A stretch of 5,344 nucleotides of DNA from contig JACPVY010000232.1 of the NCBI GenBank assembly GCA_016197345.1, positions 1 through 5,344 on the forward strand, given 5' to 3'. The notes under the pieces are model-generated. The model saw only the letters and a program-made list of their open reading frames with translations. It was not told where the DNA came from and made no database searches. Positions 1-5,344 of this stretch are shown piece after piece. The translations under genes were made by a program, and so were the position numbers. The stretch is from Burkholderiales bacterium. GTDB lineage: Bacteria > Pseudomonadota > Gammaproteobacteria > Burkholderiales > Burkholderiaceae_D. Position 1 is the first letter of the stretch, and the number at the start of each line of letters is the position of its first letter.

Positions 1-169
1 ATACGCGATCACGTATGCAGGCCGCAACACATGAACCTAGCACGGTGACAATCAGCATATCTTTACTAGTGAAATAGTATTCGCCGGGCAAAATTTTGGC
101 AGCATCACAATCAAACGTTCTATCGTAATAGACGTTAGTTGCGAACTGTTCTTCGAGGAATTGGCTCAT
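1..169 (-). CDS. cheD: Chemoreceptor glutamine deamidase CheD (N-terminal 56 residues; 3' end off the left edge)
   Basis: CheD hydrolyses the side-chain amide of specific receptor glutamines to glutamate, creating methylation sites for CheR; in some bacteria it also interacts with the CheC phosphatase. Translating from the ATG at 169-167 gives [12 protein letters not shown], then KILPGEYY (residues 25-32), [18 protein letters not shown] (residues 37-54), and the frame runs open to base 1. The LGSCV motif holds the catalytic cysteine of the family (here Cys47), with the conserved ACIRD after it. The family's active-site His should lie in the missing part. The start is 9 nt after the cheR stop, with only a weak GAGA-type ribosome site overlapping the end of cheR, so translational coupling to cheR is likely. 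Position after cheR is typical of betaproteobacterial che operons. Identity is secure; whether the rest of the gene is intact cannot be seen. Confidence 0.95.
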   Translation of the reverse strand, partial: MSQFLEEQFATNVYYDRTFDCDAAKILPGEYYFTSKDMLIVTVLGSCVAACIRDRV

Positions 170-178
170 TTTTTGTTC

Positions 179-1051
179 TCATGAACGAAACGACGATACT
201 TTTTCCGAACCAGCGCGTGGAGCAGCTAACTCGTACACGGTTTTGCCACGTAACTTCAAGGCGTCAGAAACATATAAAAAATTCTCTGAGTGCCCAGCAA
301 ACAACAATCCATCCGGCTTCATTAAGGGTACAAAACGCGCCAGAATTTTGCTCTGGGTAGGCTTATCAAAGTAAATCATCACATTGCGGCAAAAAATCAC
401 ATCAAATGGTCCCGTCACTGGCCAGCTATCCCCCAGCAAATTGAGTTGTTTGAATGTAATCAAATTCCGCAATTCATTCCTGACCCGCACCAAACCAGCT
501 TGGTCGCCTTTACCGCGTAAGAAAAATTTCTTTGCTCGCTCAGGTGACAATTTCTCGATGCGTTCTATCGGGTAGACACCGTTGGCTGCCGTCGCTAACA
601 CATTGGTATCGATATCAGTAGCAATGATTTGTGCAGGCGGCGTCAAACTGCCAAATGCTTCACACAGGGTAATCGCAATCGAATATGGCTCTTCCCCGGT
701 AGAACTAGCCGAACACCACACAGTCACTGGGTCACGACGATTTTTTACATGCTCCATCAGAATTGGAAAATGATGGGCTTCACGGAAAAACGAGGTCAAA
801 TTAGTTGTCAAGGCATTCGTAAATGCTTCCCACTCGTCATTCGTCCGCCCACTTTCCAAATCATCCAAATATTTTGCAAAAGAAGAAATACCGTTTGCCC
901 GTAATCGACGCGCAAGACGGCTATACACCATTTCTTGTTTGCTTTCCGCCAGCGCAATACCAGCCTTTTTATAAATCATGGCACGCACGCGCTCAAAGTC
1001 ATGAGAGGTAAACTCAAACTCTTTTGCGTTTTCTGGTCGATTTGTTGCCAC
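179..1051 (-). CDS. cheR: Chemotaxis protein methyltransferase CheR
   Basis: CheR transfers methyl groups from S-adenosylmethionine to glutamates on MCP cytoplasmic helices, the adaptation step of chemotaxis. From the GTG at 1051 the product is about 290 residues, close to E. coli CheR (286). The N-terminal helical domain covers roughly residues 10-80. TNLTSFFREAHHF (residues 83-95) carries the conserved FFRE arginine. The SAM-binding loop STGEEPYS is near residues 117-124, the acidic ATDID near 144-148, and GPFDVIFCRNVMIYFD at 214-229. GHSENF is near the C terminus. The segment GLVRVRNEL through LNLL corresponds to the beta-subdomain that binds the receptor C-terminal pentapeptide in the enterobacterial enzyme, which fits the EWEEF tail of the adjacent MCP. 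Start choice: a TTG at 1066-1064 is the only other in-frame option before the stop at 1081-1079, but GAGGG at 1064-1060 sits 8 nt before the GTG, so I prefer the GTG. Confidence 0.95.
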   Translation of the reverse strand: MATNRPENAKEFEFTSHDFERVRAMIYKKAGIALAESKQEMVYSRLARRLRANGISSFAKYLDDLESGRTNDEWEAFTNALTTNLTSFFREAHHFPILMEHVKNRRDPVTVWCSASSTGEEPYSIAITLCEAFGSLTPPAQIIATDIDTNVLATAANGVYPIERIEKLSPERAKKFFLRGKGDQAGLVRVRNELRNLITFKQLNLLGDSWPVTGPFDVIFCRNVMIYFDKPTQSKILARFVPLMKPDGLLFAGHSENFLYVSDALKLRGKTVYELAAPRAGSEKVSSFRS

Positions 1052-1059
1052 GTTGATTA

Positions 1060-1064
1060 CCCTC
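1060..1064 (-). promoter_or_regulatory. Ribosome binding site deciding the cheR start
   Basis: GAGGG lies 8 nt upstream of GTG 1051-1049, an ideal Shine-Dalgarno spacing. It overlaps the alternative TTG start at 1066-1064, which has no good ribosome site of its own, so the GTG is favoured. Confidence 0.65.
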
Positions 1065-1109
1065 AATATTTTGCAGCATTAAGCTCAAGCATTTTTTTGT
1101 GCCAACCGA

Positions 1110-2516
1110 TCAGAATTCCTCCCATTCTTCACTGCTATGTAGCGCAATTTTTTTCGATTGGGAGGCAGGAGCTGGGGCGCGCGCTGGGCTTGGCGCCGCT
1201 GCCCTGATCGCCGGCCGACGGATTGGTGCCGGTGCAGGTGCGGGTGGGCGGCGCACTTCCGATGGGGTCAACACTTGATGCAACACCTCTTGATCAAGTT
1301 TAAAGATACTGACCGCTTGCGAGAGCCGTTCAGCCTGTTCTTGCAAACTTTCCGCCGCTGCAGCCGCTTGTTCCACCAATGCCGCATTTTGCTGCGTCAT
1401 TTCATCCATTTGTGTAATCGCTTGATTGACTTCTTCAATGCCATTGCTTTGTTCTTGGGTTGCTGCCGTAATTTCACCCATGATATCGGCCACTTGTTTG
1501 ACCGATGTCACAATCAAGCTCATGGTGTGACCTGCTTCATCAACCAACTTACTACCGCGATCTACTTTCTCGACGGAATCACCAATCAATGCTTTGATTT
1601 CTTTTGCCGCGCCAGCGCTACGCTGCGCCAAACTGCGCACTTCAGCCGCCACCACCGCAAAACCACGACCTTGCTCCCCTGCACGAGCAGCTTCCACTGC
1701 GGCATTCAATGCCAAGATATTGGTCTGGAATGCAATCCCATCAATGACGCCGATAATGTCTACGATCTTACTCGAGCTTTCTTTGATCGATCCCATCGTG
1801 CTCACAACTTCACCGACGACGGTGCCGCCTTTTTCTGCAATCGATGAAGCGGAAAAAGCGAGTTGATTTGCCTGACGAGCATTATCCGCATTTTGTTTCA
1901 CGGTGGAGGTCAATTCCTCCATAGAACTGGCAGTCTCTTCTAGGGAGCTGGCTTGAGATTCGGTACGGGCCGATAGGTCTGCATTACCGGAAGCAATTTC
2001 GTGCGAGGCAACGGTGATAGTCTCAGTGCCACTGCGAACATCGGCTACGGTGCGCACCAAACTATCATTCATTTCCTTCAAGGCTGCGAGCAATTCGCTC
2101 GTTTCATCCTTACCTTTCACCTCGACGTGAGAAGTCAATTCACCGCTCGCAACCGTTTTGGCAATTTCAACTGCGCCACGCATAGGACGGGTGATGCTCT
2201 TGGTAAATATCACCGCACAAGCGATGCCAATGATCAAGGCGGCGATACTAGTAACCAACAAAATGATGTTGAGTCGTTTGTCGGCTGCGTCAGATTTACG
2301 TAACTCATCAGAAGTAGCCTCTTGCTGCAATTTCACCAACTCATTGAGCGCCACAATTAATTGGTTGTTAAGAGGTTCGACATTACTCAGAATGATCTTG
2401 GTTGCGCCCTCGGGATTAAAAGCAAGTGCAATGCCGCTTGCTTCGCGCGAAAAACTATAAATTTTTTTATCCAAGTCTTCGATATCGTTCAACGCCAATT
2501 TTTCAGCATCGGACAA
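1110..2516 (-). CDS. Methyl-accepting chemotaxis protein with incomplete four-helix-bundle sensor domain and EWEEF tail
   Basis: Transmembrane chemoreceptor that signals to CheA through CheW. Numbering from the TTG at 2516-2514: residues 1-80 match only the second half of a 4HB-type periplasmic sensor domain. A transmembrane helix spans about 83-105 and HAMP about 106-157. The first methylation helix includes SLEETASSMEELTSTV (191-206). The hairpin tip is near EAARAGEQGRGFAVVAAEVR (275-294), and the second methylation helix is about 349-391. A Pro/Ala-rich arm (422-452) leads to a C-terminal EWEEF (464-468) like the NWETF tether of E. coli Tar. The signalling part aligns without gaps to my memory of Tsr (36-heptad class). 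The 5' end is problematic: TTG 2516 would leave a receptor with a single membrane helix. The frame stays open to 2612 and adds a hydrophobic stretch, but contains no ATG, GTG, TTG or CTG upstream of 2516 before the stop at 2615-2613. Identity is firm; start and intactness are not. It may be truncated, frameshifted or decaying. Confidence 0.85.
   Translation of the reverse strand: MSDAEKLALNDIEDLDKKIYSFSREASGIALAFNPEGATKIILSNVEPLNNQLIVALNELVKLQQEATSDELRKSDAADKRLNIILLVTSIAALIIGIACAVIFTKSITRPMRGAVEIAKTVASGELTSHVEVKGKDETSELLAALKEMNDSLVRTVADVRSGTETITVASHEIASGNADLSARTESQASSLEETASSMEELTSTVKQNADNARQANQLAFSASSIAEKGGTVVGEVVSTMGSIKESSSKIVDIIGVIDGIAFQTNILALNAAVEAARAGEQGRGFAVVAAEVRSLAQRSAGAAKEIKALIGDSVEKVDRGSKLVDEAGHTMSLIVTSVKQVADIMGEITAATQEQSNGIEEVNQAITQMDEMTQQNAALVEQAAAAAESLQEQAERLSQAVSIFKLDQEVLHQVLTPSEVRRPPAPAPAPIRRPAIRAAAPSPARAPAPASQSKKIALHSSEEWEEF
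1113..1127 (-). other. C-terminal CheR/CheB tethering pentapeptide EWEEF of the MCP
   Basis: The last five codons before the TGA at 1112-1110 encode E-W-E-E-F, matching the xWxxF pattern of the NWETF/NWESF tail of high-abundance enterobacterial receptors. That tail binds CheR (beta-subdomain) and CheB and allows modification of neighbouring receptors. A CheR of the matching type is encoded directly downstream. Confidence 0.85.
1161..1253 (-). other. Pro/Ala-rich low-complexity arm in the MCP C terminus
   Basis: About 31 codons (MCP residues 422-452 counted from TTG 2516) encode almost only Pro, Ala and Arg with a few Ser, for example PPAPAPAP and PARAPAPA. This is a disordered linker between the signalling helices and the EWEEF tether. 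The DNA is locally much richer in G+C than its surroundings, as expected from Pro/Ala/Arg codons. Confidence 0.8.
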
Positions 2517-2580
2517 TTTTTGCTCGAGCTGCGTGATATTGCCGAAAAGTACTTTAACTGCACAAATGAGACAGATTGAA

Positions 2581-2586
2581 CCTCCT
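2581..2586 (-). promoter_or_regulatory. Perfect Shine-Dalgarno-like AGGAGG without a clear start codon
   Basis: On the minus strand the sequence reads TAGGAGGTTCAATCTG. AGGAGG matches the anti-Shine-Dalgarno sequence exactly and is the strongest such site in the cheW-MCP junction. The first 20 nt after it contain no ATG, GTG or TTG in the MCP frame. Available in-frame codons are ATC (2576-2574, 4 nt away) and ATT (2567-2565, 13 nt away). A CTG at 2574-2572 is well spaced (6 nt) but out of frame, reaching a stop after six codons. It may be a relic, initiate at a rare codon, or be chance (it also encodes part of Gly-Ile-Gly-Gly in frame). Confidence 0.3.
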
Positions 2587-2668
2587 ATGCCCCAAAAAAT
2601 TGCGCGACGCCACTAGCAACCAACTCTACAGCATCGCAAATGCAGCACTTCACATCGCAATTATCCAT
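2585..2668 (-). other. Possible 27-codon Cys-rich ORF in the cheW-MCP junction, or a detached piece of the MCP 5' end
   Basis: ATG at 2668-2666 opens a frame of 27 codons beginning MDNCDVKCCICDAVELVASG and ending AQFFGA before the TAG at 2587-2585. The frame is open further upstream as well, back to a TGA near 2716, reading LGEIKAALVL just before the ATG. It has four cysteines in its first eleven residues and no recognisable homologue. No convincing ribosome site precedes the ATG (an AAAGG lies 14 nt away). A -1 shift at the TTTTTT run near its end would continue it directly into the MCP frame. Its complement is open on the plus strand (TTG 2576 to 2761), which looks like a mirror-frame shadow. 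Real coding is uncertain. Confidence 0.2.
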
Positions 2669-2765
2669 CAGAACCAGCGCAGCCTTTATTTCACCAAGCA
2701 CTTTTCGTTGCAAACTGGCTCAAGTAACATTTTTGTATGTCACCCGCACCACGTTTCATGATGCG
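2613..2765 (-). other. Unexplained cheW-MCP junction (no confident gene)
   Basis: From the cheW stop (2768-2766) to the in-frame MCP stop (TAG 2615-2613), all three minus-strand frames contain stops. Counting down to TTG 2516 the unassigned stretch is 249 nt, in an operon where the other gaps are 9, 20 and 58 nt. It holds a 22-codon ORF from ATG 2759-2757 (MKRGAGDIQKCYLSQ onward, no ribosome site), most of the Cys-rich ORF, and a small hairpin at 2724-2743. At most 83 codons fit here, while the missing first membrane helix and helices 1-2 of a usual 4HB receptor need roughly 100. I see no insertion-sequence ends, tRNA or strong promoter. It best fits a deletion or decay scar of the receptor 5' end. 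Confidence 0.5.
2724..2743 (-). other. Small hairpin after cheW
   Basis: The transcript strand reads GTGACAT-ACAAAA-ATGTTAC: a seven-pair stem with one G-U pair and a six-base loop, starting about 23 nt after the cheW stop. No U-run follows, so it does not look like an intrinsic terminator. It could be a weak mRNA stability or processing element, or chance. Confidence 0.2.
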
Positions 2766-3275
2766 TTAGGCGGCTAACTTCTCAATTAAGCCCATTTCAG
2801 CACTCGACATTAATTTGTCGATATCAACCAAAATCAACATTCTTTCGTCGATTGTGCCTAGTCCTATCAAATAATCTGTATTAAAAGCACTACCCATTTC
2901 TGGTGCTGGCTTGACTTGCTCGGGAGAAAGCGTTGTCACATCAGACACACTATCAACGACCATGCCTATCACACGTCCACCAATATTGAGAATAATGACA
3001 ACAGTAAATTGATCATATACGGGTTCGCCGAGGCTAAATTTGATGCGCATATCAACCACTGGAATGATGATGCCGCGTAAGTTGATCACGCCTTTGATAA
3101 ATTCTGGCGCATTGGCGATACGCGTTACGGCTTCATAGCCGCGAATTTCCTGCACTTTCAAAATATCAATGCCGTATTCTTCGTGTCCTAATTTAAACGC
3201 GAGAAATTCATGCCCTGCGATATCGCTCGTACCCGTAATAGCGCTCGCGGTGCTTGATTGAACTGATTGAGCCAT
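2766..3275 (-). CDS. cheW: Chemotaxis coupling protein CheW
   Basis: CheW is the cytoplasmic adaptor that bridges MCP hairpin tips and the CheA P5 domain in receptor arrays. The 169-residue product matches the usual CheW length. After a polar, Ser/Thr-rich N-terminal tail (residues 1-20), a single CheW/SH3-like domain runs about 21-160. It carries [20 protein letters not shown] (23-42), the conserved EIRGY (43-47), the signature GVINLRG (62-68) followed by IIIPVVDMR, and VVDSVSDV (106-113). The ATG at 3275-3273 is preceded by GAGGGA with about 8 nt spacing. The gene starts 20 nt after the cheA stop, so the two are surely co-transcribed and probably translationally coupled. No truncation or frameshift is visible. 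Confidence 0.97.
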   Translation of the reverse strand: MAQSVQSSTASAITGTSDIAGHEFLAFKLGHEEYGIDILKVQEIRGYEAVTRIANAPEFIKGVINLRGIIIPVVDMRIKFSLGEPVYDQFTVVIILNIGGRVIGMVVDSVSDVTTLSPEQVKPAPEMGSAFNTDYLIGLGTIDERMLILVDIDKLMSSAEMGLIEKLAA

Positions 3276-3283
3276 TTTATTTG

Positions 3284-3289
3284 TCCCTC
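3284..3289 (-). promoter_or_regulatory. cheW ribosome binding site
   Basis: GAGGGA on the minus strand lies 8 nt upstream of the cheW ATG, within the 20-nt gap after the cheA stop. It supports this ATG as the start. Confidence 0.7.
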
Positions 3290-3295
3290 ATCTCA

Positions 3296-5344
3296 TCAGG
3301 AAAAAATCGATTCATCTGCCAGTTGGCGACTCGAGCGCAATAATGCGGCCACGTCTAAAATCAGGGACACGCCGCCGTCACCTAAGATGGTAGCGCCAGA
3401 GATACCTGTCACCTTGCGATAATTCGATTCAAGATTCTTCACCACAACCTGTTGCTGACCAACCAGATCATCAACAAATAGCCCGGCTTTTTTACCATCA
3501 GACTCAAGGATAACGACAATCCCTTGCGATGGGTCGGTAAAGCGCGGCTCAATATCAAACATTTGGTATAGCGGGATCAGCGGCAGATATTCACCGCGCA
3601 CTTTGATCACCCGTCCTTTACCACTGATTTCTTTGATATCCGACACTGCTGGCTGCATAGACTCGACGACAAATCCCAATGGCAAGATATAAATTTCTTC
3701 GCCCACTTTGATCGACATGCCATCCAAAATGGCCAGGGTCAGCGGTAGCGAGATCGAAATCGTGGTGCCAAAACCTTTCGCAGAACGCACTTCTACCGAA
3801 CCGCCCATCGCCGCAATATTACGTTTGACGACATCCATCCCCACGCCACGGCCAGAAACATCGGTCACAGTATCGGCGGTCGAAAAGCCTGGCGCAAAAA
3901 TAAGTTGCCAGACATCGGCATCAGCCATTCCATCGGAAACTGGCAAGCCTTGCTGTTTGGCCTTAGCGATAATTTTTTCGCGATTCAAACCACCGCCGTC
4001 ATCACTCACTTCGATCACGATATTGCCACCTTGATGGCCAGCAGATAGGAATAAGCGACCCGCTTCACTTTTACCAGCAGCAACACGTGCGGCTGGCATT
4101 TCTATCCCATGATCAATACTATTGCGCACTAAATGGGTGAGTGGATCGACGATGCGCTCAATCAGACCTTTGTCTAATTCAGTGGCGGCACCATGGGTGA
4201 TGAAATCGACTTTTTTGTTCAATTTGGCGGCTAAATCGCGCACCATGCGCGGAAACCGCGAGAACACAAAGTCCATCGGCATCATGCGAATTGACATCAC
4301 CGCTTCTTGCAAATCGCGGGTATTTCTGGTCAATTGACTGACGCTATTGAGCAAGCGCTCATGCACCATAGGATCAAGCGAATCAGTCCGTTGTTCAATC
4401 ATCGCTTGCGTAATGACCAACTCACCAATCAAATTTATTAATTGATCTACTTTTTCGATGCTAACGCGAATGGAGGACGACTCACTGCTAGAAGCCCGTT
4501 CATTATCGCGCTTGGCAATTGGTTTCTTATCTGCTTGCGTATTATCGACTTCTTCCGCTGTGACTTCGGCACTACGTGCGGCAGCAGCTTGCGCGGCCAC
4601 CACTTCAGGGCTAGGTGTTTGCGTTTTGACAACATTGGCTCGAATTTCTTCGATAGGCTGGAAAAAGCCATAGCCACGCTCATCATCACTCAATTCAACT
4701 GGCGCAGGTGGCTCAATCGGATCAAAAAAGCCATAGCCCTGCTCATCTTCCATCTTATCTTTTAGCGCTTTTTCAGCCGCCAATTGCTCTGGCGTCATCG
4801 CCGCGGCTTCAGTAATTTTTAAATCTTTGGGATCAAGAATGAAGGAACAGATAGCGATGATGTCATCCAAGCTCTCGCCAGTTGTCAGGGTTAGCGCAAA
4901 CCGTTTAGCATCGATTTGGGTGCTAATAATTTTTCCCAGCAAGCCTAATTCGGCGGCCAACGCATTAATGTCTCGCTGCGCCAACTCTGGCAATTCGATG
5001 CGGTAGCGATGCGCGCCTTCTGGCACCGGAGCTGATATAGGCTCAGCTACTACGGTTTGAAATGCCAGCGCAGCTGGTGGAGCGGAATTAGAAATCACAG
5101 GTTCCTGAGATAAGGATTGCAAAACCATCCGCGCATTGGCCACAGCATCTTGATCGACAGCAGAACCGAGCTTATGACCGTCTAATTGCATTTTAAGAAT
5201 ATCTTTAGCAACTAAAAATGCATCGACATGCTCAGAGGTGAGTGCCATCTCCCCTTTTCTAATGCGATCAAGCAATGACTCCAAAATATGGGTCACTTCA
5301 GTCATGTCACTAAGGCCGAATGTCGCAGCGCCACCCTTGATTGA
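3296..5344 (-). CDS. cheA: Chemotaxis histidine kinase CheA (5' end off the right edge)
   Basis: CheA autophosphorylates on a P1 histidine and passes phosphate to CheY and CheB. The frame is open to the right edge: the 13 codons before the internal ATG at 5305-5303 read SIKGGAATFGLSD, the sequence immediately after the phosphoacceptor His in the HSIKGG motif of P1. So that ATG is not the start, and the catalytic His is the next codon outside the window. Numbering from that Met: rest of P1 to about 45; P2 about 99-166, like E. coli P2 (YRIEL to FILDPKDLKI); linker with two GYGFF repeats (187-219); P3 dimerisation about 279-345; P4 ATPase with N box HLVRNSIDHG (391-400), G1 DDGGG (435-439), F box FAPGFST (470-476), G2 GRGVGMD (485-491); P5 CheW-like from about 521 to the end. 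All visible ATP-binding motifs are intact. At 682 visible residues, with about 47 expected outside, it is longer than E. coli CheA (654), mainly in the linkers. Confidence 0.97.
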   Translation of the reverse strand, partial: SIKGGAATFGLSDMTEVTHILESLLDRIRKGEMALTSEHVDAFLVAKDILKMQLDGHKLGSAVDQDAVANARMVLQSLSQEPVISNSAPPAALAFQTVVAEPISAPVPEGAHRYRIELPELAQRDINALAAELGLLGKIISTQIDAKRFALTLTTGESLDDIIAICSFILDPKDLKITEAAAMTPEQLAAEKALKDKMEDEQGYGFFDPIEPPAPVELSDDERGYGFFQPIEEIRANVVKTQTPSPEVVAAQAAAARSAEVTAEEVDNTQADKKPIAKRDNERASSSESSSIRVSIEKVDQLINLIGELVITQAMIEQRTDSLDPMVHERLLNSVSQLTRNTRDLQEAVMSIRMMPMDFVFSRFPRMVRDLAAKLNKKVDFITHGAATELDKGLIERIVDPLTHLVRNSIDHGIEMPAARVAAGKSEAGRLFLSAGHQGGNIVIEVSDDGGGLNREKIIAKAKQQGLPVSDGMADADVWQLIFAPGFSTADTVTDVSGRGVGMDVVKRNIAAMGGSVEVRSAKGFGTTISISLPLTLAILDGMSIKVGEEIYILPLGFVVESMQPAVSDIKEISGKGRVIKVRGEYLPLIPLYQMFDIEPRFTDPSQGIVVILESDGKKAGLFVDDLVGQQQVVVKNLESNYRKVTGISGATILGDGGVSLILDVAALLRSSRQLADESIFS
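4649..4747 (-). repeat. Tandem 12-residue GYGFF repeat in the CheA P2-P3 linker
   Basis: Two copies, DEQGYGFFDPIE (4747-4712) and DERGYGFFQPIE (4684-4649), are 21 residues apart and identical at 10 of 12 residues. The coding DNA matches at about 28 of 36 positions, with an uninterrupted shared core over the GYGFF codons. The flanking linker is variable, acidic and Pro/Ala-rich, so these copies look like short linear motifs in a disordered region. Function is unknown to me; a docking site for a chemotaxis partner is inference. Confidence 0.8.

Noticed and set aside
1158..1847. Long plus-strand open frame (229 codons) antisense to the MCP
   Set aside because: It lies wholly opposite the conserved signalling domain, its translation is rich in Cys, Arg and His with no recognisable domain, and it has no ribosome site; it is a mirror-frame shadow.
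2546..2570. TAAAG followed by a CGGCAAT-like sequence, considered as a sigma28 (FliA) flagellar promoter
   Set aside because: The two halves are far too close together for the TAAAG-N-GCCGATAA arrangement, and the sequence lies inside the open MCP frame.
2685..2713. Possible sigma70-like promoter for the MCP (TTGCAA, 17 nt, AATAAA on the minus strand)
   Set aside because: Each hexamer matches the consensus at only four of six positions, and the key last T of the -10 is absent; this level of match is expected by chance in this base composition.
2757..2759. ATG at 2759 opening a 22-codon frame as the MCP start
   Set aside because: It stops at a TGA well before the MCP frame, has no ribosome site between it and the cheW stop, and would need two compensating frame changes to reach the MCP.
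2576..2761. Plus-strand 61-codon frame in the cheW-MCP junction, from TTG 2576, considered as an inverted piece of receptor N terminus
   Set aside because: It shares codon boundaries with the open minus-strand frame of the Cys-rich ORF, so its openness is explained as a shadow. It has no ribosome site, and its resemblance to MCP helices is not convincing.
4447..4765. Short open frames on both strands opposite or inside the CheA linker region
   Set aside because: They overlap a clearly conserved cheA frame, lack family features and ribosome sites, and arise from the Ala/Glu/Lys-rich linker composition.

Overview
The window is the central part of a canonical flagellar-type chemotaxis operon. 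Every gene lies on the minus strand, so transcription runs from the high-coordinate end to the low one. In transcription order it holds cheA (its 5' end runs off the right edge), cheW, a transmembrane methyl-accepting chemotaxis protein (MCP), cheR, and the first 56 codons of cheD (which runs off the left edge). This order, with cheD directly after cheR, is typical of Burkholderiales and related Betaproteobacteria. CheA, CheR and the MCP signalling domain strongly resemble the enterobacterial proteins. Together with the moderate G+C content this suggests a beta-proteobacterium, perhaps an Oxalobacteraceae/Undibacterium-like one. That placement is inference, not a database result.

Layout by position: cheD 1-169 (partial); cheR 179-1051, probably from a GTG start; a 58-nt spacer; the MCP, whose open frame reaches from 1110 to 2612 but which has no good start codon; a poorly explained stretch 2613-2765; cheW 2766-3275; a 20-nt spacer; cheA 3296-5344 (partial).

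Together the genes form one sensory circuit. The MCP is coupled by CheW to the CheA kinase. CheR methylates receptor glutamates, and CheD deamidates receptor glutamines. The MCP ends in a CheR/CheB-tethering pentapeptide (EWEEF) on a Pro/Ala-rich flexible arm. CheA has a P2 domain of the E. coli type for CheY/CheB docking. CheB, CheY and CheZ are not visible and would be expected beyond the left edge.

Most of the window is ordinary. The unusual part is the junction between cheW and the MCP. The receptor's first transmembrane helix and the first half of its ligand-binding four-helix bundle appear to be missing or scrambled. An in-frame stop lies at 2613-2615, a perfect AGGAGG has no usable start after it, and a T6G4 run lies exactly where a one-base shift would join a small upstream ORF to the MCP. 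The second item of interest is a tandem 12-residue GYGFF repeat in the CheA linker. I found no RNA genes, mobile elements, CRISPR arrays or convincing terminators, and no evidence of a new multi-gene system.
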